From NCBI GenBank assembly GCA_023515745.1, contig JALECJ010000257.1, positions 3,040,687 through 3,104,686 on the forward strand: a DNA stretch of 64,000 bases. The letters are read 5' to 3'. This document shows, in pieces, positions 44,960 through 55,993 of this stretch. Both the position numbers and the translations under genes were made by a program. Below the pieces are notes generated by a model, which searched no databases, was not told the DNA's origin, and saw only the letters and a list, made by a program, of their open reading frames with translations. The DNA comes from Amoeboaphelidium protococcarum (lineage: Eukaryota > Aphelidiomycota > Aphelidea). Position 1 is the stretch's first letter, and each line of letters begins with the position of its first letter.

Positions 44960-47143
44960 TCATTTCTGCTATACTTTCCCCTCAAGCTGTTTGATGATTT
45001 ATTATGCAGCGATTGGAATTCTAGTGCCGGGTCCAAAGATGGCAGATACACCAGCCTTCTTCAGGAATTCATAATCTTACGATGGAATTACGCCTCCGAC
45101 AACCACAAGTTTATCATCGACACCCAATTTCTTCAATTCTGCAATCAGAGCAGGTACCAACGTCTTGTGGCCGGCAGCTTAAGAACTTATACCCACCACA
45201 TGAACATCCGCATCTACAACCTGTCTGGCAACTTCGGCCGGTGTCTGGAATAGAGGTCCAATATCAACATCGAATCCCAGATCACTGAATCCGGTGGCTA
45301 TAACTTTTGCACCACGATCGTGACCATCCTGTCCCATTTTGGCCACCAGGATTCGCGGTCTGCGGCCCTCCTTCTGCTCAAAGTCTTCAACCATTCGCAG
45401 AGTCTACTCAATCTCCTGATCAGCGCCGAATTCAGACTTGTAAGCACCGCTGATGACACGTATAGTTGGCTGATATCTGCCCCAGACATTCTCCAGAGCA
45501 TCAGATATCTCTCCTACGGAGCAGCGTCTCCTGGCTGCTTCCACCGACAACTCCATCAGATTCCCCTGACCAGACTTGGCACACTCTGTCAGCTAGTTCA
45601 AAATATCTTCCGCTTTTGAGGTATCACGTTCAGCGCGCATCTTCTTAAGTCTATTGATTTAACTATTCCTCACTGATGTATTGTCAATGGCCAGTACATC
45701 TATCGGAGTCTCGTGTTCCAGCTTGTACTTATTCACTCCAATGATCACCTCCTGTCCACTATCAATCCTTGCCTATCGTTTAGCCGCAGCTTCTTCGATC
45801 CTCAACTTTGGCATTCCACTCTACACCGCCTTGGCCATACCGCCCAACTCTTCCACCTCTTTGATTATATCCAGAGCCTTTGTACACAAGTCATCAGTCA
45901 GAGACTCCATCATATAAGAACCACCGAAAGGATCAGCAACCTTGGGTATCATTGCCTCCATCTATAAGATCAGTTGGGTGTTTCTCGCAATTCTGGCACT
46001 GAATTCAGTTGGCAATCCCACAGCCTCATCAAATGAATTGGTATGTAGAGATTGAGTACCACCAAGGACAGCACTCATAGCCTCAACAGTTGTCCTGATG
46101 ATATTATTGTATGGATCTTGCTCAGTCAGTGACCATCCGGATGTTTGACAGTGAGTTCTGAGGAGCAGAGATTTTCTATTTTATGGATTAAACTTCTCCT
46201 TGAGCAACTGTGCCCATAATCTCCTGGCAGCACGAAGCTTTGCAATCTCCATATAGAAATTCATTCCAATACCAAAAAAGAATGATAGTCTAGGTGCAAA
46301 CTGATCAACTGTTAAACCAGCATTAATACCAGTACGCACATATTCGAGTCCATCGGCGAGAGTGAAAGCCAATTCAAGAACATTATCCGCACCAGCCTCC
46401 TGTATATGATATCCACTAATGGATATACTATTAAACTTGGGCATATACTTGGCCGTGTACTCAAAGATATCTGCGATAATCTTCATACTCTCTTTCGGTG
46501 GATAAATGTAGGTATTACGCACCATGAATTCCTTCAGAATATCGTTCTATATAGTGCCAGCCAGTAGTTTCTTATCCACACCGGATTCTTCAGCTGCTAC
46601 AATGAACATTGCCAGGATGGGGAGTACGGCGCCATTCATCGTCATACTGGTGGAGATCTTATCAAGCGGGACACCATCAAACAAAATCTTCATATCCTCT
46701 ACAGAGTCAATAGCCACACCAGCCATACCAACATCACCCTCCACGCGGGGATTGTCCGAGTCATACCCACGATGTGTGGCCAAGTCAAAGGCAACACTCA
46801 ATCCCTGCTGACCGGCCGCCAGATTCTTCTTATAAAACTTGTTTGACTCTTCCACGGTACTGAAGCCGGCATATTAACGGATGGTCCACGGTCTGAACGT
46901 GTACATGGATGCATAAGGTCCTCTAGTGTAAGGAAACTCTCCGCTCACCTCAGGCTTAACATCTCGAGTATCATCAGCGGTATACAGCGGTTTTACAGAG
47001 ATACCTTCAATAGTTTCCCACACCAAGTCCTCAGCCTTCTTCTTTCCCTTCAGCTCTTTGTTCACCAGCTACGACCATTTTTCGTCCAGCTTGACCTTGT
47101 TTGACTACCATCTCAAATGCTTAATAATGGAAAGTTTGCTCAT
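44960..47143 (-). CDS. Methylmalonyl-CoA mutase, mitochondrial, adenosylcobalamin-dependent
   Basis: Interconverts methylmalonyl-CoA and succinyl-CoA in propionate/odd-chain and branched amino-acid breakdown. 727 residues (human about 750 including presequence), single exon. TIM-barrel part: [49 protein letters not shown] (catalytic His), [14 protein letters not shown]-terminal cobalamin domain with the lower-ligand DxHxxG in [17 protein letters not shown] (about residue 600) and [27 protein letters not shown]. Stop TGA 44960-44962. No strong presequence precedes the conserved part ([12 protein letters not shown] may serve). The enzyme needs B12, which is rare in Dikarya but known from early-diverging fungi and protists. 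Confidence 0.96.
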
Positions 47144-47373
47144 AGCTTGCCTATTGAAATTATAGAAGTTGATTCTTTTTAATTGTTGTTACAAGTTGGG
47201 AGAGTGCAGTATAATGCTGTTGAAGCAAGCGACTTTGTAGGAACAATTGAAAAATTGTTTGGAAAGATCAAATGGAGACGCGCTTTTATGCAAAGAGAAC
47301 TTGGAGCGAAGCACAGTACGTCAAAGCTATCATCGGATTGAAGTGATATTAATTTTTACATATTCAGTTTGTA

Positions 47374-49329
47374 ATGATATTACGCGGGAGATTCAAGCAA
47401 GTAATACATGGGAGACGATGGTAGAGCGATGTGGCATCTCGACTACGCGATATACCTGTTGAGAGGATACGGAATTTTACCATCATTGCTCATATAGATC
47501 ATGGCAAGTCTACTTGCGCATAGAGATTATTAGAACACACTGGTACAATTAGATTCAGTGACGGTCTGTATATGGATAAGCTTAAAGTGGAGAAGGAGCG
47601 CGGAATCACAGTGAAAGCATAGACTGCATCTATGATATATCAATGTCCCGATGACTCTCAACACTATCTTCTCAATATGGTGGACTCTCCCGGTCATAAT
47701 GATTTCTCACATGAAGTTGAACGATCTCTGACTGCTAGCGATGGTGCCTTGTTGCTCGTTGACGCGTCACAAGGCATACAGGCACAGACTCTGGCTAATT
47801 ATAATCTGGCAAAGTTGAAGTTTGGACTCGATGTTATTCCCGTTCTCAATAAGATTGATCTGCCACATTCTAATGTGCAGAGGGTTACTGATGAATTATA
47901 GGAGATTCTTGGTATTGAACCTAGAGATTTGATACAGATCAGCGCGAAATCTGGTCATGGTATATAGGAATTGATCAAAGCCGTAGTGGGAAGAGTCAGA
48001 AGCCCTGCTGTGTCATCAATTGGGGATAATAGCCTGAAGATGCAAAGTCTTTTGTTTGATAGCTGGCATGATGTATACGAAGGACCCATTATATTAGTGG
48101 TGGTTCAGAAAGGTGAAATAAAGAGAGGTGATACTATAACGTCTTACTCCAAATTAGGTGACGCGCAAACCTCTTATACAGTCACCGATTGTGGTATCAT
48201 GCATCCGGAACGTTAATCAATACCTTTCCTCAGGCCTGGTATGATTGGATATCTCGTCTTATCTAATGTCAAATCACTGAATGATATCATCATTGGGGAC
48301 ACTCTTTATCAAGCTAGTGGAACATCTGCACCAATTATAAATGTGGATACAAAAGTTAATCTTGGCAAGTCTGTACCGAAAATCTTTGCATCATTGTTCC
48401 CAAGTTCCGTATCTGAATTTGATTAACTCTAGTATGCTCTGAATAAATTGATGCTCACCGACTCGTCTCTGAATGGGCATGTCAGCAAAACTAAAAGCGC
48501 AATGTTAGGACTGGGATTTAGACTTGGATTTGAAGGCCTGTTGCACATGGATGTGGTGAGATAGCGTATTCAAGATGAACATGGATTAGACGTGCTAGTT
48601 TGTGCTCCATCAGTCCCTTATAAAGTTGTATATAAAACCAATCTTAGCGGTAAGAAACGAGAATTGGCTGGTAAGACGGTGATGGTGGAGAATCCTGTCG
48701 AGTTTCCAACATTCAATACTGATATATAATGCTTTCAAGAACCAATGATTGAATCGACAATGATATTCCCGGACCAGTACGTTGGCGAAGTAATCAAGTT
48801 GTGTGAAGAGAGAAGAGGTACCCAGATTGATATGAGTTACATTGGTAATGACAGACTGTTATTAAAGTATGAACTTCCACTGGCTGAAGTGAGCGAATCT
48901 CATTTCTTTGCCACTCTCAAAGCTATCACTAGTGGATATGCGAGTTTTGATTACGTGGAATCGCAGTATAAAGAATCCGATCTGGTTAAAATTGAGATTG
49001 CACTCAACAATGAGGTGGTGGATGCATTTTCTGCCATTTGTCACAGATCTGTAGCAGAAGCTAAAGGCAGGAGAATATGTGCCAAGCTGAAAGAAATCAT
49101 TCCACGGGATCTATTTGAAGTCAAGATTTAAGCTCTTATGAATGGTAAGAGTTTGGCGCGAGAGACTATTAGTGCCTACCGAAAAGATGTGACTGCTAAG
49201 CTCTATGGCGGAGACCAGACTCGAAAGCGGAAGTTGCTCGACAAATAGAAAGAAGGCAAGAAGAAGATGCGATAAATTGGAAAAGTATAAATCCCACATG
49301 ATGCTTTTATCAAGTTGGTTAGCCTGTGA
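47374..49329 (+). CDS. GUF1: Mitochondrial translation factor Guf1 (LepA/EF4 family GTPase)
   Basis: A ribosome-dependent GTPase that helps mitochondrial translation under stress. 651 residues. ATG 47374 gives a basic mitochondrial presequence ([17 protein letters not shown]) and then [20 protein letters not shown] (P-loop), [20 protein letters not shown] (switch I), [17 protein letters not shown] (switch II), NKIDLPHS. The LepA-specific C-terminal domain is [17 protein letters not shown] and [20 protein letters not shown]. Many Gln are TAA/TAG. Stop TGA 49327-49329. Divergent from the mutase gene, with a 230-bp shared promoter region. Confidence 0.95.
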
Positions 49330-49613
49330 AATTTAACGTTTTACATTGATACCACAATATACAGTAGATGATGATGAGTCACGTAAAAACGTTTCCTTCT
49401 TATGCGCGTTGTTTTATGCCAATCTGCTGTTTCCGTGCGCGTTTAAAAACCAACCCAAACAGGCGAGAAATTGTGAGCGATCGCTTGCTGAACGAGTGCG
49501 CGGCTCGGGTGTGAAAATCGAAACGATCCGAAAAAGTTTCTTTGTTGCGATTTTTTCGATTTTATTACTCGCCTAACTGATTGATTGATTTATTGAGATT
49601 TAATTATTACAAG

Positions 49614-50070
49614 ATGGGCATTCCACAAGGAAATACAAAGAAGGGAGCAAAGCTGTTTTAGACTCGTTGTGCTCAGTGTCACACTTTGGAAGCGGTAAGA
49701 ATATGTATTTTCATTACTTTCATGACTGATATCTAATGCATTTATTACCATGTAGGGACAAGCGCACAAGCTGGGTATGATCCAATCCATCTGACGTCAT
49801 TATTACAACTCACCTCATCTTCACCTCACATTTCATTATGTAGGTCCTAACTTGCACGGATTGTTTGGCCGTAAGACTGGTCAGGCCGAGGGATACTCCT
49901 ACACCGCAGCCAATGTCAACAAGGGTATTACTTGGAGTGAGGATACTCTGTTTGAGTACCTGGAGAATCCAAAGAAGTACATCCCTGGCACCAAGATGGC
50001 TTTTGCTGGTTTGAAGAAGCCTGAAGAGCGTGCTGATCTGATTGCTTACCTGAAGCAGGCAACCAGCTGA
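49614..50070 (+). CDS. Cytochrome c
   Basis: The mobile electron carrier of the respiratory chain. Three exons, 49614-49694, 49756-49774 and 49844-50070, with introns of 61 and 69 nt, both ending TGTAG; 108 residues. The heme site is CAQCH (C19, C22, H23), preceded by FQ with Gln as TAG, which is a conserved position. The Met ligand is in [12 protein letters not shown]. The stretch [20 protein letters not shown] is typical of fungal and animal cytochrome c and unlike ciliate versions, a useful clue to lineage. Stop TGA 50068-50070. Confidence 0.97.
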
Positions 50071-50599
50071 GAAGTGAAGGATGAAGTTAAAAAGTGCAGT
50101 AGATTGTTGCTATTTACACCATTTCATTTTTTCATTTCATGTATATGCGCACCAGCACTGAGTCTTTATGTTATAGATGATTTCCGTTATATACATGCAC
50201 TGTCATTAGTTATTCTTTTCACAAGACAGGTCTTCCCGGGAGCCATCTACAAGCATTTTCATTGTATCAGTTATTAACTCAGTACTTTTTTAATAAGCTC
50301 CGCTCTATCCTTGTCTAAGTTGCGTTTAGATTCGTTTGATTGCTTGCAATTTATGGATATTACTCTCTTTCATCTTGGGTGTTTCGTTACTGTCATTCAT
50401 TCTCCCTTTAGGCGTTAAAGCTAGAAATGTAACTGTTAATGGAAGATCAAGAGACTGACAGATTGAGAGCTAAAACTGCGCGACGACGAACAACCGCTTA
50501 TTCCCAACGTCTAATTGAAATATTTCGAGGGGAAGAAATTTAAATTTTTAGTTTGTAGTGAGTGATACCAGTCCTTTTACAATTAAAGGAGATAACAAT
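50071..50599. other. Intergenic between cytochrome c and ATP10
   Basis: About 530 bases with no supported gene. The 3' half presumably includes the ATP10 promoter. No repeat recognised. Confidence 0.45.
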
Positions 50600-51591
50600 A
50601 TGCAGAATATGAAGCGCAGAGTGGATATATCGCGTCATATTCCGTATGCAGCGTGGTTATGGGATTTTCTGCCATGGAGGAAGCGTCTTAGCTTGAAAGA
50701 TTAGCAGGAGCGATTGTAAGTGATATTTTTATGATCGCTTAATCGTTCCTATATTCACCATCTGTCACTGTAGAAAAGTTAATGCTCTAAATGCTGGGTC
50801 ATTTAAACGCGAGATTACTGGTATGCAGGTTGAATGACTCCATGACTGATTTGAATATGTGACGTTGCTTTAAATTGTGTGTATGTAGAATTTGCGTAAA
50901 ATCAAGGCAAGTACTATTTCGGCGCGTAATAGCTGATCAATCTCTCGGTAAGAACTATATTTTATCATACATTTAATATTAGAAGCTCATACTTCCTAAG
51001 AATTGTGTAGAAGGCTCAAAAGATGCCGGAGATTGCAGGACATGACTTGAATCAGAATAAAACTTCGCTCTTTAAAATTGTAAAATAGTAGGATGCCAAG
51101 GTTAGTCTGGTATTGATTAAGATGCGATAATCAGGAGAGGTTAGTGTTTTATATTGTAACATAGTAACGCAATATCTGTACAACTCTGTGTGTAGTCTCA
51201 GCTCTAAATGTGGAGGGATGCTTTCAAGTAATAGTTTACAAATGGTACTACTGAAGAGAATAAGGTGTGCGTTGTTGACGTGGTTGTCTATGAGAGTCCG
51301 TACATGTCAATGTTTGGATGGCTCTTCACCAGGCAATTGCGCACTGCAGTTGACGTAAAAGATCGCGTCTCTTACTTGCAGCATTACGGGCCTCTGACTA
51401 AGGAACGACTTTAACTTGATATCAAGAATTCTCTTATTGGTTGGGTGTTTCTCCTTGACCAGTATGGTAACATTAGATGGAAAGCCCATGGAACCCCAAT
51501 GTAGGAGGAGCTAGACACGATGAACATGATGGTCAAGTAGTTGCTCCGCCCTGAGAATCTATCGTCTAAAAATAAGGGGAGCAATAAATGA
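50600..51591 (+). CDS. ATP10: Mitochondrial ATP synthase assembly factor Atp10
   Basis: An inner-membrane protein needed to assemble the F-o sector. The most intron-rich gene here: exons 50600-50715, 50774-50820, 50889-50947, 51011-51139, 51196-51591 (248 residues). Introns are 56-68 nt and all acceptors are TGTAG; donors are GTAAGT, GTATGC, GTAAGA, GTTAGT. The junctions rebuild family motifs: EFAQNQGKYYFGAQQLINLS, MPEIAGHDLNQNKTSLFKIV, then VVYESPYMSMFGWLFTRQLR and LDIKNSLIGWVFLLDQYGNI, RWKAHGTPMQEELDTM. The frame closes at TGA 51589-51591. Confidence 0.9.
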
Positions 51592-51894
51592 AAGTACCGC
51601 AATGTACATTTAGATTAATGTTCGGAATTCTTCGGATTCTTTATATTCTAGTTCTTTTTATTATGCGCTACGATTATTATAGCCAATTACGCGACTCAAC
51701 GGAAATTCTGGCGGAGTTTGGAAATGGACATGAGGATCGTTTTACGCGTTGCACATGACTTTATCTAACGTGATACAAGTGATATCACCCAAAGGGGTAA
51801 AATCCAATCTCACTTCAATAATTCAAGCTCAGACCTTTTGCTCAACTTATACTCATATCTAGTAATTTTTGAATTTATTGTGTGAGAGCTGAAT
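51592..51894. other. Upstream flank of secreted-family copy C
   Basis: Non-coding, AT-rich, with ACGCG sequences near 51688 and 51744. Contains a CACCCCTTGG-like sequence absent from other genes but similar to one upstream of copies B and D (near 32115 and 53841: CACCCCTTGGTGAAAA). Confidence 0.4.
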
Positions 51895-53616
51895 ATGACC
51901 TTAATTCTGGCTATACTGATATAGATTATTGCGCTCTCGTCTATCTGCAATGGCGCTGATACTGAGGAGGGACCGGCTTTAATACCAAGGATTCCCACAG
52001 ATGTTGGCAATCGGATCTACTCTTTGCTAGATCACCATGACCAGTAGCCTGAATGGAGAGGATGTAATGCATTACTTTCAACGCAGTATGGCATATTGCA
52101 ATTAATACTCATAATACCGGATGGCATCTAGCGGTGGTCTGATTCCTAAATTGAACAATGTCATAAAGTGGTGTAGAGTTTCATCATTCAAGTACAAGGC
52201 ATTAAAGTTGATGATTAATGCGTAACGTGCTCATACTGATTTTCACGTATTGAACCGACTGATTTTGGATTGGATCTAACACAACCGTTTACGATATGTC
52301 ATTAGAGTCAATGATTAGGTAGATGTTAATTTGCTGGAATAGTTGAAGATTCTGTCATAAGTGCTCCCTGAAGCTGAGTTGGCTGAATTCGAGTTAAGAA
52401 TCGTTGGTTCACAGGAGAGTTTGGCATTAAATGATCCGCGGGAGTTTTCAATTGTTGGATGGAAGACCACTATAGTGGTTTAGCAATATTTTATGCTTGA
52501 TGCAGTGAGAATTGAGAATAGTGATGCCGTTAACTTGCTCATCAAGGTTGATGATCAGTCTTAAGATATGATATAGCGTCTTCAGTCCGCTATCGATAAT
52601 CGTCAATTGTAGAACATGATAGAGGTTGGCTTTGAATTATATCTCACCGCTTCTGAGTTTGCCATGCATCAGATTTTGCAGAGTAGCGACATTTAATGCT
52701 CCTAACTGGACCTCGTGAAATCTATCCGTCAGATTGAACTTATATTTGGTATTTAAAGTCTAACCTAACAGTAATACGCGCTTTTTTCTAGCAAGATGGA
52801 GTAGATTTTTAGATTATTTGAATAAAGAGCTTATGATGGTTAGATAACATACTTAGTTGGGTTCAACGTTGGCAAAAATGGAATGCATCTGCATTTGCCT
52901 CACGCTATTAATCTGCTCGAAGCGGCATCATCCGTCAAGCCCACTATCAATGTCCAGTATTTACCTGGCGTACTGATTAGCAATACTTATCTCGTTCCCT
53001 CTTATATTTGGCTGGTAGCATTGGGTAAGTTACAGCCGCTCTCGTTCGTGTCTCCATTGAGTATTCTATGGTCGTCGTTGGACGTTACTATGTTCGCTTC
53101 TGCATTAGCTCGTGTTCCAACTATGATCGAAGAACACTAAATACATCCGCATTTAATTCAAGACTTCAAAATATTAGTTATGGTAAACTAGTTGCGAGTT
53201 AAATAGTTGATAGATCTGCTTAAATCAATTCTGTTGGGCCCGTTTAAACGTGTCGAGCTGATTATTGAAAAGGAAGGCCTCTGGTAATAATTGATGGAAT
53301 TAAATTTATCTGAAATGATTTAAGAGCTGGATATCCCAAATAATTATGAGCTCCTGGCATTATCATACGTACCATATGCTAATGTTGGGACTCCTGTTGT
53401 CAAATAATCAGTATTGCTTGTTGGCGATGTTAATCACGCCTGGTTTTTGCAATCAGAGATTCTGAAGTTGCCCAATGGGATTCCAGAGGTTGTAGATGAC
53501 GCTTCCTCGGAAATGTCATAGACTAATGTTGATGAAACTGTACGTGAAGATCTGCCCAAGAACCGATTCAGTCAAAGGTTAAGACCATCTTGGTAGCGAC
53601 TTAGATCGAAGTTTTG
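51895..53616 (+). pseudogene. Multicopy secreted-protein family, copy C (8-bp deletion)
   Basis: Signal peptide MTLILAILIQIIALSSICNG, then PRIPTDVGNRIYSLLDHH. Near 52053 eight bases present in copy D are missing, shifting the frame. Beyond it the TAA/TAG frame is open for more than 1.5 kb to TGA 53614-53616, with ELAEFELRIVG, then MHLHLPHAINLLEAASSVKP, FVSPLSILWSS and SVLLVGDVNHAWFLQSEILK. Only the early break separates it from a complete gene. Confidence 0.6.
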
Positions 53617-53942
53617 ATATTTAACTGACTTGGTTGGTAGTTGAATACCAGCTGTTAAAGACACTATAGAAGAATTAAATAGAGTTTAGAGAATAAAAGA
53701 TATTGTTTTCATGACACTTCAACTTTAAATTGATATATCTTCAGCTTCAAGGATTAGTTACATCTATTGTTTTAAACTCATATGCAGTATATGGCTAAAT
53801 GCCAGTAAGTGCTTTCTGCCGACGCAATACATATAACGTCACCCCTTGGTGAAAACGTGAAATATCAATTAAAACTTGCAGAATCTCTTTGATTTTTTGT
53901 ATCATAGAAATTAAAATCTTTGGATTAGACTGGTTCAATAAT

Positions 53943-55631
53943 ATGAGCATTATTCTTGCTGTATTGATTTAGATTCTTACGCTTCCTATTCTCTGCCATG
54001 GATCTGATATTGATGAGGCACTGGTAATGCCAAGAATTCCACCAGATGCAGGTAGCCTTATATACACTTTTCTTGATCAGCTTCCTGAATGGATACCCAC
54101 AGAGGACGTGATGCATTACTTTCAACGTTGCAGGGCATATTGCTATTTGTATTCTGGATACCGGATGGCATCGAGTGGTGGGCTGATTTCCAGGCAAGAG
54201 CGTGTGGTATAATGGTGTCAAATTTAGTCTTTCAAGTATAAGGCATTCAAGTTGATGAAAAATGCATAAAGTGGTATAAATGTAGACTTTCACGTATTGA
54301 ACTAACTCTCACTGGATTGGATAAAGCATAATCGTCTACGATTTGTTGTTAATGCTTTTGATTAGATCGATACTAATATCATAAAATAGCTTTAGAATCT
54401 GTCTCAAAAGCTTTCCCCAATTGAGTTATCAGAATTCGAATTAATCATTGTTGGCTCTTAGTCAAGCTTGTCTATTCATGATCCTGAAATATTCTAAAAC
54501 TTAGGTTGGAAAGTCACTTTACTGGTGGAGGAACGTGTAACAATTGTTGCAGATAGGTTTGAAGGGAGCCATGACGTTAATTTACGTATCATAGCCAATG
54601 CTAAGTCTCGAAAAGCGCACTGGAGTCTACAATCTGCTATAGATCAACATCAATTGTCAGATTTGATGAAGGTTGACTTTGAATTACATCTGATAGTCAC
54701 CGCGTAAGTCATGCAATCGATTCTGGAGGGTGGTGACATTCACTTCTCTCAAATGGACCTCTTGAAGTCTGTCCGTCAGATTGAACTTATATTTGGTATT
54801 TAAAGTCTAACCTAACAGTAATTAGCTCTTTTTTCTAGCAAGATGGAGTAGATTTTTAGATTATTTGAACAAGAAGCTTATGATGGTCAAGTTACATACT
54901 TAGTTCGGTTTGACGTTGGTATAATTAGGATGGATTTTCAATACCCGCACGCCGTACTTCTGCTCAAAATTGCTTCATCCGTTAAGTCAACCATCAATGT
55001 CAAGTTTCTTCATGATTAGCAATTTAGTAATACTTAGTTCGTTCCCTCGTATATTTGTCTTATAGCATTGGGTAAGTTGGAACCGTTTTAGTTTGTATCA
55101 CCGTTCAGTATCTTATAGTCGCCGTGGGACATTACAAAGTTAGCCTCTGAATTAGCTAATCTTCCAAATTTGCTTCAAGAACACCAAGGAAATCTGCGTC
55201 TTATTGAAGACTTTAAATTGGTCATTAAGGCAAACTTTGTGGAATTCAAATAGTTTTTGGTTCTTTTGCAGTCAATTGTGCATGGGCCTTTTAAACGTGT
55301 AGAGCTGGTGATACTTAAAGATCAGCTTTGGGATTTTCTGATGAAATGCGATTATTCTGAAGCGATTTACTAAAATTTGGATATCCCAGATTATTTTGAG
55401 TTATTAGCATTATCATACGTATCCATTGGTTAAGATGGAACAAATACTATGAAATAGTCAGTATTGCTTATTGGTGACGCTAATCACGCGTGGTTTTTGC
55501 AATCTGAGATTCTGAGTTTGCCCAATGTGATTCCAGAGGCCGTAGACAAAGCCACAATGGAAATGGCGTAAACTAGTGTAGGAGACAGATTGACGATGAG
55601 CTTCCCTATAGTGGACTTGATTAAAGATTGA
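53943..55631 (+). CDS. Multicopy secreted-protein family, copy D (intact member, unknown function)
   Basis: The only copy with an unbroken frame: 562 residues from ATG 53943 to TGA 55629-55631, with dozens of TAA/TAG Gln codons. A signal peptide of about 20 residues (MSIILAVLIQILTLPILCHG) is followed by PRIPPDAGSLIYTFLDQLPE, a Cys/Tyr segment (RCRAYCYLYSGYR), WDLLKSVRQIELIF-like helices, a block LIALGKLEPFQFVSPFSIL and a late SVLLIGDANHAWFLQSEILS. No transmembrane segment apart from the signal peptide. I recognise no domain. Six partial or complete copies occur in two clusters in this window, so it is an expanding, mostly decaying family; a secreted or surface role, for example host interaction, is inference. 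Confidence 0.7.
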
Positions 55632-55855
55632 GTAGATATTAATAGCGCTTTAAACAGAAATTGTAAAATTGATTTTGCTGTATGATGATGACCCACCGGC
55701 TGTTACAGACACCGTAGAAGTAAAAAATATAGTTGAAGATAAACAGAGATAGACAAATCAAATGGATATTTTACATACGCTTTGTAATAGTTTAGAGTGT
55801 CAAAACAAATCAATGAGCCTCGTGTTACGACGATCCACGCGTGTTGTTACCCAAC

Positions 55856-55925
55856 GTGCTACACGAGGTCACATCCACGTGGTAAAGAAAGCATGATTTG
55901 CATTCGAATCATTTCGAACGCTAAT
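55856..55925 (+). promoter_or_regulatory. Conserved upstream block of family copy E
   Basis: Nearly identical to 30089-30158 and in the same position about 70-140 bases before the start codon. It contains CCACGTGG (55875-55882) and TTCGAA. See the copy A block. Confidence 0.5.
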
Positions 55926-55993
55926 TCTTTTATTTCTCTTTTGCTTTTCACAATCTTCAGCCAAAAATACTCTCACACACACAGTAATTAGAT

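Noticed and set aside
47214-47373. An extra 5' exon of GUF1 (ATG 47214, intron GTACGT...TTCAG joining in frame)
   Set aside because: The acceptor TTCAG breaks the TGTAG rule held by all other introns, and ATG 47374 already gives a mitochondrial presequence.
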